Shown here piece by piece: positions 6,457-14,279 of a stretch of DNA of 14,369 bases (positions are counted from its first letter, which is position 1; every line of letters starts with the position of its first letter). The notes under the pieces were generated by a model. That model was not told the origin of the DNA. It was given only the letters and a program-made list of their open reading frames with translations, and did no database searches. The stretch comes from an uncultured Dialister sp. (GTDB lineage Bacteria; Bacillota; Negativicutes; Veillonellales; Dialisteraceae). Where the stretch lies: contig NZ_UQKJ01000050.1 of the NCBI RefSeq assembly GCF_900541605.1, positions 1-14,369 on the forward strand. The letters run 5' to 3'. The translations under genes and the position numbers were made by a program.

Positions 6457-7299
6457 TTATTTTTTTACAAGTCCCTGTTCCTTATCCTTCTTCACCACGT
6501 TATTAATGGCGATAAGGTCTTTCAGCAGGTCCTCCAGGGAAGACAGATAAAGCATATTCGTAGAATCAGACAGGCCTTCCGGAGGATTATCATGGACTTC
6601 CATAAAGAATCCGTCCACCCCTGATGCAGCAGCAGCCCTTGCCAGATACGGGATGAATTCCCTCTGTCCACCGGTGGAACTACCCATGCCTCCCGGCAGC
6701 TGTACGCTATGGGTGGCATCAAAAATAACGGGATAGCCAAACTGGCGCATAATGGGGAACGACCGCATATCCACCACTAGATTGTGGTAACCGAAGGACA
6801 CCCCTCTTTCTGTAACCGCCAGATTCGGATTTCCTGCTTCTTCCATTTTTTCGATGACATTTTTCATGTCTTCCGGTGCCATAAACTGGCCTTTTTTTAC
6901 GTTGACCGGCTTACCGGTCTTTGCTGCGCCATAGACCAGGTCCGTCTGGCGGCAAAGGAATGCAGGAATCTGCAGCATATCCAGTACCTTGGATACCGGT
7001 GCCAGCTGTGTTACATCGTGGACATCGGACAATACCGGTACCTGAAGCTCCTTCTTAATATCCGCCAGAATTTCCAGGCCCTTTTCCAGTCCCGGTCCGC
7101 GGAAGGAATGGAAGGAAGACCGGTTGGCTTTGTCATAGGAAGCTTTGAAAATATACTGTACCCCAAGCCGTTCACAGATTTTTTTGATTTCCCGGCCAAT
7201 CATCAGTGTACGATCATAGCCCTCAATAACACAGGGGCCAGCAATCAGGAAGAGTTTGCTACCGTCAATGGTCAGATTTCCTACGTGAATTGTTTTCAT
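6457..7299 (-). CDS. kdsA: 3-deoxy-8-phosphooctulonate synthase KdsA (metal-dependent type)
   Basis: Condenses phosphoenolpyruvate with arabinose 5-phosphate to Kdo-8-phosphate in the cytoplasm. The 280-aa TIM-barrel protein has the family marks: IAGPCVIE near 19-26, FKASYDKANRSS at 51-62, RGPGLEKG at 67-74, FLCRQTDL at 114-121 and NVKKGQF at 133-139. Cys23 sits where E. coli KdsA has Asn, and His197, Glu234 and Asp245 fit the remaining metal ligands of the Aquifex enzyme. This points to the metal-dependent class. The ATG overlaps the kdsB stop by 4 nt. DAHP synthase is related, but the KANRSS motif and context favour KdsA. Confidence 0.96.
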   Translation of the reverse strand: MKTIHVGNLTIDGSKLFLIAGPCVIEGYDRTLMIGREIKKICERLGVQYIFKASYDKANRSSFHSFRGPGLEKGLEILADIKKELQVPVLSDVHDVTQLAPVSKVLDMLQIPAFLCRQTDLVYGAAKTGKPVNVKKGQFMAPEDMKNVIEKMEEAGNPNLAVTERGVSFGYHNLVVDMRSFPIMRQFGYPVIFDATHSVQLPGGMGSSTGGQREFIPYLARAAAASGVDGFFMEVHDNPPEGLSDSTNMLYLSSLEDLLKDLIAINNVVKKDKEQGLVKK

Positions 7300-8027
7300 A
7301 AGTGGTTCCTTTCAAAATACTCATTGGCCTTTTTCAGGTCCGCTTCCGTATCAATACCGATATCTTCCGTTTCCACCGGAATCACACCGATTTTATACCC
7401 CATTTCCAGAGCCCGCAGCTGTTCCAGGGACTCCGTCTTTTCCAGGGGAGTCTGTTCCATCTTTGCATAGGCAAGGAGAAAATCCCGGCGGTACGCATAA
7501 ATACCCACATGTTTTAACGGGGGAACAGAAAACTCATGACGTGGAAAGGGAATCAGGGAACGGGAAAAATACAGGGCTTCTCCCTTTTGGTTCACCACCA
7601 CTTTCACCGCCGATGGATCCTCATACTCATCTTTTCTCAATGGCGTCGCCACGGTAGCCATATCCAGGTCTTCGTGGTCCATGAGATCCTGCGCCAGTCG
7701 GTCAATGACATCGGGATCAATCAATGGTTCATCCCCCTGAACATTGACAATAATATCATACTGCGGAAGTTTTGCCGCCACCTCTGCCAGACGATCGGTA
7801 CCAGTGGGGTGGTTTACCGATGTCATGACCACATGGCCGCCAAAGCTTTTGACCTCTTTTTCAATTTCTTCATGGTCCGTAGCTACGATGACCGTTTCCG
7901 GCACCTTGGCCAGGCAGGCCCTTTCATAAACCCGATGGACCAGCGTTTTTCCTGCAATCAGGCGAAGCGGTTTTCCCGGAAGCCTCGTGGAGGCATAGCG
8001 GGAAGGAATAATACAGGCTGCTTTCAT
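7296..8027 (-). CDS. kdsB: 3-deoxy-manno-octulosonate cytidylyltransferase KdsB
   Basis: Activates Kdo with CTP to CMP-Kdo, the donor used by WaaA. The 243-aa protein has the cytidylyltransferase signature PSRYASTRLPGKPL at 8-21, HPTGTDRL near 73-80 and the Mg-binding NVQGDEPL at 95-102, as in KdsB. Two adjacent ATG codons are possible. I chose the second (8027) because GGAGG lies 7 nt before it and the product then begins MKAACIIPSR, the family's usual N-terminus. The first ATG would put the site only 4 nt away, and a third in-frame ATG (8042) lies upstream of it. The start overlaps the lpxK stop by 1 nt, so translation is probably coupled. Confidence 0.96.
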   Translation of the reverse strand: MKAACIIPSRYASTRLPGKPLRLIAGKTLVHRVYERACLAKVPETVIVATDHEEIEKEVKSFGGHVVMTSVNHPTGTDRLAEVAAKLPQYDIIVNVQGDEPLIDPDVIDRLAQDLMDHEDLDMATVATPLRKDEYEDPSAVKVVVNQKGEALYFSRSLIPFPRHEFSVPPLKHVGIYAYRRDFLLAYAKMEQTPLEKTESLEQLRALEMGYKIGVIPVETEDIGIDTEADLKKANEYFERNHL

Positions 8028-9133
8028 CATAAATCCTCCCATTGTTTTTTCAAAAGTGTAAGACCTTCAGGAAAGGTCATCTCTATTTCAAGAACATAAA
8101 AGGGTACCGTCGATTTAACAATACTGGAAAGATTCATCATTTTGACGGCATCCTTTTCCGTAATAACAATCATATCCGCTCCATACCGGCGGGCTTCGGA
8201 TTCCGCATTTCGGATATCCTCCTCTTCATAGGAATGATGGTCATCAAAGGCCATCTCACCCGTAAGGAACAGCCCCGCTTCTTTTGCGGTTTCTGCAAAG
8301 GCGCCGGGATTCCCTATACCGGAAACGAGATAGGCTCTTTTCCCCTTTGCCGCCATCCTGCTTGTGCCCAATTTTCTGTCCTTCCAATCGCCATAGGGCA
8401 CCACGCCGGAAGGGCTGTGGCAGGAAGAAATGACCGGTATATTCCCGGCAAGCTTCAAAAGGGCCTCTTTGATTTCATCTATCTTGGCAGGGCTCACCTG
8501 GTCACTCTTCGTGAGTATGAAAAGGCTGGCCCTTTTTAAAGCCTCCAGAGGCTCCCGCAGAAGTCCCCGAGGCAGGGCATGGCCGTAGCCAAAGGGATTT
8601 GTGCAGTCCAGAAGGACAAGGTCCCGGTCCCTTTTCATGGACCAGTACTGGAAACCGTCATCCATAAGCAGTAAATCTGCTCCCAGCTGTTTCGCTTTCT
8701 CCGCAGACCGGAAGCGGTCCCTGCCTACAAGCACAGGAATTCCCGGAAGTTTCAGAGCCATCATATAGGGTTCATCGCCGGCCATCTGCTGGGAAACCAG
8801 GATAGAACGGCCATCGGATACAAGGCCCCCCTTTTTTTCCAGGCCGCTTTTATAGCCCCGGCTGATAATGGCCGGATGATATCCTTCCCCCAGTAAAAGC
8901 CGGGCCATACGGATAATACAGGGAGTTTTCCCCGTACCACCGGCGGTAATATTTCCTACCGAAATGACCGGAACCCCCACGCTTCTCGCCCCAGCCAGCT
9001 CCCTGTCCCTCTTCTTCATCACCTGGGACAGGTAAAGGGTTTCCAGCTTTTCCAAAAAGGACAGAACAATCCTGTCTTTGCCCCGGGGCTTTGGATTCTT
9101 CATGAGTCCCGTCACATAGTCTTCAAGGCTCAT
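8027..9133 (-). CDS. lpxK: Tetraacyldisaccharide 4'-kinase LpxK
   Basis: Phosphorylates the 4' position of the tetraacyl disaccharide 1-phosphate to give lipid IVA, at the inner membrane. This P-loop kinase of 368 aa has the LpxK-specific GNITAGGTGKTP at 60-71, SRGYKS at 91-96, MDDGFQY near 157-163 and NPFGYGHALPRGLLREP at 179-195. The hydrophobic part of the N-terminal 50 residues is consistent with membrane association. The ATG overlaps the end of waaA by 11 nt. The product of LpxB is its substrate and WaaA takes its product, so the neighbours match the pathway order. Confidence 0.96.
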   Translation of the reverse strand: MSLEDYVTGLMKNPKPRGKDRIVLSFLEKLETLYLSQVMKKRDRELAGARSVGVPVISVGNITAGGTGKTPCIIRMARLLLGEGYHPAIISRGYKSGLEKKGGLVSDGRSILVSQQMAGDEPYMMALKLPGIPVLVGRDRFRSAEKAKQLGADLLLMDDGFQYWSMKRDRDLVLLDCTNPFGYGHALPRGLLREPLEALKRASLFILTKSDQVSPAKIDEIKEALLKLAGNIPVISSCHSPSGVVPYGDWKDRKLGTSRMAAKGKRAYLVSGIGNPGAFAETAKEAGLFLTGEMAFDDHHSYEEEDIRNAESEARRYGADMIVITEKDAVKMMNLSSIVKSTVPFYVLEIEMTFPEGLTLLKKQWEDL

Positions 9134-10451
9134 TTTTCCCCCTCAGATGAATACCATACTCCGCCACCAGTTCTTCAAAGGCATGAATATTGCGGTCTGT
9201 GGCTCCCTGGTTTTCCCGAACCACTTCCAATGCTGCTTCCCCCATGCGATTCATTTTTTCAGGGTGGTCCAGCAGGTCCAGCAGCGTTTTTTCAAACGTT
9301 TTCTCATCGGGTGTCATGATGCACACTCCCCGGTTTGAAAGAAGTTCAAAAATTTCCTGGAAATTAAACATATAGGGTCCCACGAGAACCGGTTTGCCAT
9401 GGGCCGCAGGCTCCAGGATATTGTGTCCTCCTACTTTTACAAAGCTGCCGCCCACAAAAACTACATCCGCCAGACTGTAGAGACGTCCCAGTTCACCAAT
9501 GGTATCCAGGATAACAATCTGGGCACTCTTTCCATCATCCTCTTCTGTCCCCATTTTGGAACGGCGGAGCACCGTAAATCCATGGTGTTTAATCATAAAA
9601 CGGACAGAGGGGGCCCTTGTAATTTCCCGTACTGCCAGGAGAAGCCGGGCATTCGGATACTTTTCAAGCACCTTTTTGAAGGTACGCACAATGATTTCTT
9701 CTTCACCACCATGGGTAGAACCGGCCACAATAATCGGCCCTTTTCCGTCAAACCGGAATTCCTTCCGAAGCCGGTTTCTTTCCTCCTCCGAAACCTCTGC
9801 ATAGGTCTGGTCATACTTTGTATTTCCCGTAATCGTTACCCGGTCCGGAATGGCTCCCATGGAAATAATCCGTTCCTTGTCAATTTTCGACTGCATGCAG
9901 AATTTCCGGATCTGGAAAAGCATTTTTGTCGTAAAACGACGAATCAGGGAATACCGCTTCATAGAACGGCCGCTGATTCTTCCGTTCATCATCATGACCG
10001 GAATCTTCTTCCGCCAGGCAAGGCGGAGAAAATTCGGCCACAATTCCGTTTCTATGAGGATAATGGCTTTAGGATTGACAATATTGACAATTCTTTCCGT
10101 AATAACCGGCAGGTCAAAGGGAAAGAATATATGTCCATCCGCTTCCGGAATGATACGCTGGGCCATGCGGTGGCCGGTGGCTGTAACCACGGACACCACC
10201 ACCATTTCATCGGGGTATTTCTCCTTCAGTTCCCGCACGATTGGACTGGCCGCTACCACCTCTCCCACAGAAGCGGCATGGACCCAGATGGCATTATGGT
10301 CAGCAATCTGCAGCAGTGTAGGGGTCGGCATAATACCGGCACTCTGTTTCAACCTGTCATAAAATCCCTCTTCAAAGACAAGGCGGTATATAAGAATCGG
10401 TATCTGCAGAATCCAGTAAGCCACCAGGCATATGTTGTAAAACCAGTACAA
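9123..10451 (-). CDS. waaA: Kdo transferase WaaA (KdtA)
   Basis: Transfers Kdo from CMP-Kdo to lipid IVA (glycosyltransferase family 30), anchored at the cytoplasmic face of the inner membrane. An N-terminal hydrophobic anchor is seen within about residues 5-23. The catalytic glutamate lies in WVHAASVGEV (Glu64). Later come LIETELWPN near 132-140, GNTKYDQ near 209-215, AGSTHGGEEE near 243-252 and GGHNILEPAAHGKPV near 341-355. I chose a TTG start at 10451 because AGGAG lies 8 nt upstream, giving 442 aa. A TTG at 10478 would add 9 residues with no binding site. One family segment, usually APRHPER, reads AVREITRAP. The number of Kdo residues added cannot be predicted. Confidence 0.95.
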   Translation of the reverse strand: MYWFYNICLVAYWILQIPILIYRLVFEEGFYDRLKQSAGIMPTPTLLQIADHNAIWVHAASVGEVVAASPIVRELKEKYPDEMVVVSVVTATGHRMAQRIIPEADGHIFFPFDLPVITERIVNIVNPKAIILIETELWPNFLRLAWRKKIPVMMMNGRISGRSMKRYSLIRRFTTKMLFQIRKFCMQSKIDKERIISMGAIPDRVTITGNTKYDQTYAEVSEEERNRLRKEFRFDGKGPIIVAGSTHGGEEEIIVRTFKKVLEKYPNARLLLAVREITRAPSVRFMIKHHGFTVLRRSKMGTEEDDGKSAQIVILDTIGELGRLYSLADVVFVGGSFVKVGGHNILEPAAHGKPVLVGPYMFNFQEIFELLSNRGVCIMTPDEKTFEKTLLDLLDHPEKMNRMGEAALEVVRENQGATDRNIHAFEELVAEYGIHLRGKNEP

Positions 10452-10459
10452 TGGGGTAT

Positions 10460-10464
10460 CTCCT
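10460..10464 (-). promoter_or_regulatory. Shine-Dalgarno site deciding the TTG start of waaA
   Basis: AGGAG on the minus strand, in the run AAAAGGAG, is 8 nt before the TTG at 10451-10449. No in-frame ATG lies near. The resulting N-terminus MYWFYNICLVAYWILQ leads directly into the membrane anchor. Confidence 0.7.
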
Positions 10465-10503
10465 TTTCCGGAAAACAAACTGTAATTTCATGGAAAATAA
10501 GAA

Positions 10504-10516
10504 AGGGATTATCCCT
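10504..10516 (-). other. Small palindrome spanning the msbA stop codon
   Basis: AGGGAT and ATCCCT flank a single base. On the minus strand the msbA stop TAA lies in the centre, and TTTCTTATTTT follows. This resembles a very weak terminator or attenuator, but the possible stem is short and its loop too tight to use all pairs. It may reduce read-through into waaA. Confidence 0.25.
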
Positions 10517-12293
10517 CCTTTTCTTCATCCTCCGCGTCCTCTTCCGCTTCCGCCACTTTGGCACTCATGGTATAGAGGTCATAATAGAGGCCGCCCTTAG
10601 CCATGAGTTCATCATGGGTGCCCCGTTCTGCAATGACCCCGTCATTCAGGACGAGAATCTGGTCCGCATTTTTAATGGTAGACAGCCGATGGGCAATGAC
10701 AAAAGATGTACGGCCTACCATCAGTTTATCCAATGCATCCTGTACGATTTTCTCGCTTTCCGTATCCAGAGCCGATGTGGCTTCGTCAAGAATCAGAATT
10801 TTCGGATTCTTCAGGATAGCCCGGGCAATAGCAATGCGCTGCCGCTGGCCGCCGGACAAGATCAGTCCACGGTCCCCTACCTTCGTGTCAATGCCATTGG
10901 GGAGTTCCTTAATAAATTTCTCTGCATTAGCCGCCCGGATGGCTGCCCATACTTCTTCATCCGTAGCATCCAGACGCCCGTAGAGAACGTTATCTTTAAT
11001 GGATGTATTGAACAGGAGTGTATCCTGGGGCACAAGGCCGATCTGGTCACGGAGAGAGCCAAGAGTGGCCTTGCGGATATCCGTACCATCAATATCAATT
11101 TCCCCGCCTGTGACTTCATAAAACCTTGGAAGCAGGTTGGCAATGGTAGACTTGCCGGCTCCCGAAGGGCCTACGATGGCAATGGTTTCCCCCGGATTGG
11201 CCCTGAAATTCAGGTCCTTCAGTACCGGATGGCCCTCTTCATAATAGAAAGCCACATGTTTTGCTTCTACAGCCCCTTCTTTGACCACCAGAGGCTTCTC
11301 TTCGGCCCGGTTCTGTTCTTCTTCCTTTTCGTCCAGAATGTCAAATACCCGGTCCGCAGCGGCCAGAGACTTCTGGATATTACCATAGCTGTCAGCGATA
11401 CGTTTGATGGGGTTTGCCAGGTTAATGGCATAAATGAGGAAAGCGATCAATTCGCCCGCAGTCATGATGCCGTCGATAACGGAAACGCCGCCGTACCAGA
11501 TGATTACCGTAATGGCCAGGGCTGCCAGAAATTCCACCACCGGCGTGAGCTGGCTCTGCTGGCGAATGGACCGGACGGTGGCTTTGAAATTATCCTGGTT
11601 TACTTTATTGAACCGCTTTGTTTCATAATCGGACCGGTTAAAACTTCGGATAATACGGACACCGGATATGGTTTCCTGCAGCATGGCCGTTACATCAGCC
11701 AGCCGTTCCTGCACATTCCTGCCGGATGAATGAAGTTTCTTCCCGAAGAACTTGATGGTCACCGATACCAGAGGCACAATGACAAGGCAGAGAATGGTAA
11801 GTTTCCACTGCAGGTAAATCATGGCCGCAAAAGAACCAATAAAGATGGCCCCTTCCTGTACCAGCATGATGAAATCAGAAGTCATGGCTGTCTGCAGGGC
11901 ACTGATATCATTTGTAAGGTTACTCATGATTTCCCCGGTCCTGCGCCTGTCAAAATAGGCGATAGGCAGCTTCTGCAGGTGGTTATACAGCTTGTTTCGG
12001 AGGTCCCGAATAACAGACTGGCCAATATAGCCCATAAGGTACCTGTGGGCAAAGGTAGTGGCTCCGCGGATAAAGAATACGATGATAATAGAAACAATGA
12101 TGAGGTACAGCATGGTGAGGTCCTTGTCCTCCAGTACCTTATCGATTACATCCTTGATAATCCACGGAACGTACAGATTCGTTGCTGATACCGATATCAT
12201 ACAGATAATGGATACGATGAGCAGCTTGATATAGGGCTTCAGGTATTTCAGAAGCCTGCGATAACTGTTTAATTTACTTCTCTTTTCTGCCAT
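10509..12293 (-). CDS. msbA: Lipid A core flippase MsbA (ABC exporter)
   Basis: Flips Kdo2-lipid A across the inner membrane using ATP. The 594-aa half transporter acts as a homodimer. The N-terminal half holds six membrane helices (about residues 20-310), with the coupling segment YFDRRRTGEIMSNLTND. The nucleotide-binding domain has Walker A GPSGAGKST at 375-383, Q-loop GLVPQDTLLFN near 419-429, LSGGQRQR at 479-486, Walker B ILILDEATSALD at 499-510 and the H-loop histidine near 535. The acidic tail (EAEEDAEDEEKE) is uncommon in MsbA proteins I know. I chose the ATG at 12293, with AGGAG 6 nt upstream, over an in-frame TTG at 12314. It overlaps lpxB by 20 nt. Other lipid or drug exporters share the fold; the context settles the name. 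Confidence 0.93.
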   Translation of the reverse strand: MAEKRSKLNSYRRLLKYLKPYIKLLIVSIICMISVSATNLYVPWIIKDVIDKVLEDKDLTMLYLIIVSIIIVFFIRGATTFAHRYLMGYIGQSVIRDLRNKLYNHLQKLPIAYFDRRRTGEIMSNLTNDISALQTAMTSDFIMLVQEGAIFIGSFAAMIYLQWKLTILCLVIVPLVSVTIKFFGKKLHSSGRNVQERLADVTAMLQETISGVRIIRSFNRSDYETKRFNKVNQDNFKATVRSIRQQSQLTPVVEFLAALAITVIIWYGGVSVIDGIMTAGELIAFLIYAINLANPIKRIADSYGNIQKSLAAADRVFDILDEKEEEQNRAEEKPLVVKEGAVEAKHVAFYYEEGHPVLKDLNFRANPGETIAIVGPSGAGKSTIANLLPRFYEVTGGEIDIDGTDIRKATLGSLRDQIGLVPQDTLLFNTSIKDNVLYGRLDATDEEVWAAIRAANAEKFIKELPNGIDTKVGDRGLILSGGQRQRIAIARAILKNPKILILDEATSALDTESEKIVQDALDKLMVGRTSFVIAHRLSTIKNADQILVLNDGVIAERGTHDELMAKGGLYYDLYTMSAKVAEAEEDAEDEEKEG

Positions 12294-13422
12294 GGACAGC
12301 TCCTGCCGTGTCAACTATAAGACGGGCCACGCGATGTACAGCTCCGCCGGAGCCCAGCGCTTTCCGCACTTCCTTGATTTCTTCTATGTTTTTCTTTCTC
12401 TTTTCTTCATCCTCTATCCAGGGAAGAAGGATGTCCGTAATATTTTCCGCATTGGCCCTGTCCTGCAGAAGTTCCGGCGTTACTTCCCTTCCCATGAGGA
12501 GGTTGGGGAGACCTGCATATTTAACATGGACCAGAAGATTGGCCAGAAACCAGGTCACCGGCGCCAGCTTATAGACCAGTACCGTAGGCAGCTCCATCAG
12601 TGCCGTTTCCAGAGTGGCCGTACCGGAAGAGGCTGCGCAGGCGGTGCAAATCTGCATCAGGTCATACTGGTGGCCTTCTGTGATTTCAATGGACAGGGAA
12701 GAATTCCCAATGATGGACCTGAGGAAACTTTCCGGTATAGTGGACGCACGGGGGATGAAAAACTGACAGTTTTCTTTTTGGGCCAGATTTTCCGCCGCCT
12801 CCAGCATGATGGGAAGAAGGCTGGTGACTTCATTCTTCCGGCTTCCCGGCATGAGAAGTATCCTCTTTTTATCCCGGTCCCCATGAAAATGGTCCATGGC
12901 CTCATCAAAGGACATGGACGGCTTCACCGTATCCGCCAGGGGATGGCCCACAAAGGTCACCGGCGCTCCTGCTTCTTTATAGGCCTTTGCTTCAAAAGGA
13001 AATATGGAAGCCACCATGGTCACATCCCGGACAATATTCTTTGCCCTGCCTTTGTTCCAGGCCCAGATAGTAGGTGCGATGTAATAAACCACCGGAATCC
13101 CCAGTTCTTTAGCCACATGGGCCAGCTTCATATTAAAGCCGGGATAGTCCACGCAGACCAGCACATCCGGCTTCTCCCGCATCATGGCCTCCTTCAGGAA
13201 ACTCCGAAGGCGGAAGAAAAAGGGGATATGTTTAATCACTTCCACGACCCCGATAATTCCCAGATTTTCTATATCATAGATAATACGGACACCACTTTTT
13301 CTCATATCCGCGCCGCCCATGCCAAAGATTTCCACATCCGGCATCATGCGCTTCAGCTCTGCTGCCACCGCAGCGGCATGCATATCGCCGGAAGCCTCTC
13401 CGGCGGACATCATAATTTTCAT
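12274..13422 (-). CDS. lpxB: Lipid-A-disaccharide synthase LpxB
   Basis: Joins UDP-2,3-diacylglucosamine to lipid X (2,3-diacylglucosamine 1-phosphate) to form the beta-1',6 disaccharide of lipid A. It is a peripheral membrane enzyme of glycosyltransferase family 19. At 382 aa it is the expected length. Motifs in order: SAGEASGD at 6-13, DYPGFN at 92-97, APTIWAWNKGR at 116-126, GHPL at 159-162, MPGSRKNE at 191-198, SSGTATLE at 265-272 and KYAGLPNLLMGREVTPELLQ at 301-320. The ATG overlaps the lpxI stop by 4 nt; the ribosome binding site is modest (AGGATAAAGT before the ATG), consistent with coupled translation. The neighbour lpxI supplies lipid X. Confidence 0.97.
   Translation of the reverse strand: MKIMMSAGEASGDMHAAAVAAELKRMMPDVEIFGMGGADMRKSGVRIIYDIENLGIIGVVEVIKHIPFFFRLRSFLKEAMMREKPDVLVCVDYPGFNMKLAHVAKELGIPVVYYIAPTIWAWNKGRAKNIVRDVTMVASIFPFEAKAYKEAGAPVTFVGHPLADTVKPSMSFDEAMDHFHGDRDKKRILLMPGSRKNEVTSLLPIMLEAAENLAQKENCQFFIPRASTIPESFLRSIIGNSSLSIEITEGHQYDLMQICTACAASSGTATLETALMELPTVLVYKLAPVTWFLANLLVHVKYAGLPNLLMGREVTPELLQDRANAENITDILLPWIEDEEKRKKNIEEIKEVRKALGSGGAVHRVARLIVDTAGAVHGRKEK
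12300..12304 (-). promoter_or_regulatory. Shine-Dalgarno site deciding the msbA start
   Basis: AGGAG on the minus strand, inside the lpxB coding region, is 6 nt before the ATG at 12293-12291. It supports this start over the upstream in-frame TTG at 12314. Confidence 0.75.
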
Positions 13423-14243
13423 ACTTTATCCTGTTCTACGGCAAGAATAACGATGCCTTTTTCATTGGCCTCCTTCAGAACGGCTTCTTTCTCTGCAAAA
13501 AGGGTGTGCCAGGCCTCGATGGCCAGTACGGCGCAGCCGCTTTCTTCCATGGAATGAAGGGTCTGAAGTCCAACAGCAGGCATATCGAAGCGGGTATCCT
13601 GGGATGGTTTTGCCGTTTTCACCACCACAGCGCCACCCCTTGCCAGGGCCCCGCCCCTTTTAATGCAGGCATCGGTTCCTTCAATGGCTTCCACCGCCAT
13701 GACTGCCTGGTTCTTTACAACCACCGTCTGGCCGAGATCCATGGCCCCAATGGCTTTAGCTGCCTTAAATCCAAAAAGCACATCCGCCATTTGGGCATCC
13801 GTAGGCTTTTTCTTCGTAAATACCTGGGGTCCCGGCATAAGGGGCTTCAGGTATTTCGTCTGGTCCAGAACAGAAATCCCATCCTTCGCCAGTTCTTCTA
13901 CAATAGCCAGTGTCACCGTATCATCCTTGAAATCCTTCTTCCGAAGACGGTTCAACACTTTGATGGCCCGGAGATCCGGAAAGGGATGGTTCTTAAACAG
14001 CCACTCCTTGGTCACCTTGCCGATCATGGTGACTTCCTTCACATTCTCGCTGACCAGTGTTTTGATGACTTTATTTAACTTGAATGCACTGATTTCATAA
14101 TAGGCATCTGCCATGTCCTTCAGCCGACTGTCGATACCCGGAATCACTGCAATGCATACCACCCTGTATCCCTGGGATTGTACCGCTTCCGTAAACTCCA
14201 CAGGAAGCGTACCTATTCCCGCCAGCAGTCCGATTGTTTCCAT
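13419..14243 (-). CDS. lpxI: UDP-2,3-diacylglucosamine pyrophosphatase LpxI
   Basis: Hydrolyses UDP-2,3-diacylglucosamine to lipid X and UMP, the step done by LpxH in E. coli. The 274-aa protein belongs to the LpxI (DUF1009) family and has no metallophosphoesterase motifs, so it is not LpxH or LpxG. Family marks are an N-terminal GLLAGIGTLP, MIGKVTKEWLF near 73-83, AVEAIEGTDACIKRGG at 183-198 and KPSQDTRFDMPAVG at 212-225. The ATG is preceded by GGAGG 5 nt upstream. It is the first gene of the run, with a candidate promoter just upstream, and overlaps lpxB by 4 nt. In many relatives lpxA precedes this gene; here no coding sequence is seen upstream. Confidence 0.95.
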   Translation of the reverse strand: METIGLLAGIGTLPVEFTEAVQSQGYRVVCIAVIPGIDSRLKDMADAYYEISAFKLNKVIKTLVSENVKEVTMIGKVTKEWLFKNHPFPDLRAIKVLNRLRKKDFKDDTVTLAIVEELAKDGISVLDQTKYLKPLMPGPQVFTKKKPTDAQMADVLFGFKAAKAIGAMDLGQTVVVKNQAVMAVEAIEGTDACIKRGGALARGGAVVVKTAKPSQDTRFDMPAVGLQTLHSMEESGCAVLAIEAWHTLFAEKEAVLKEANEKGIVILAVEQDKV

Positions 14244-14270
14244 ACAAACCTCCAGTATATAACTCTTCTT

Positions 14271-14279
14271 ATTTTATCA
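14271..14279 (-). promoter_or_regulatory. Candidate extended -10 promoter of lpxI
   Basis: On the minus strand TG-A-TAAAAT (14279-14271) matches the extended -10 pattern TGnTAnnnT. At 17 nt spacing the -35 region reads GTGCGA (14299-14294), a poor match, as is common with extended -10 promoters. Transcription would start about 20 nt before the lpxI ATG, leaving a very short leader that carries GGAGG at 14253-14249. Confidence 0.5.

Noticed and set aside
9399..11729. 776-codon open frame on the plus strand
   Set aside because: It lies wholly antisense to msbA and waaA, which have complete family motifs. Its translation is rich in His, Arg, Phe and Cys with no recognisable domain, as expected for a mirror frame of real genes.
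12292..13557. 421-codon open frame on the plus strand
   Set aside because: Antisense to lpxB and the end of lpxI. It has no domain, and its composition is typical of an antisense shadow.
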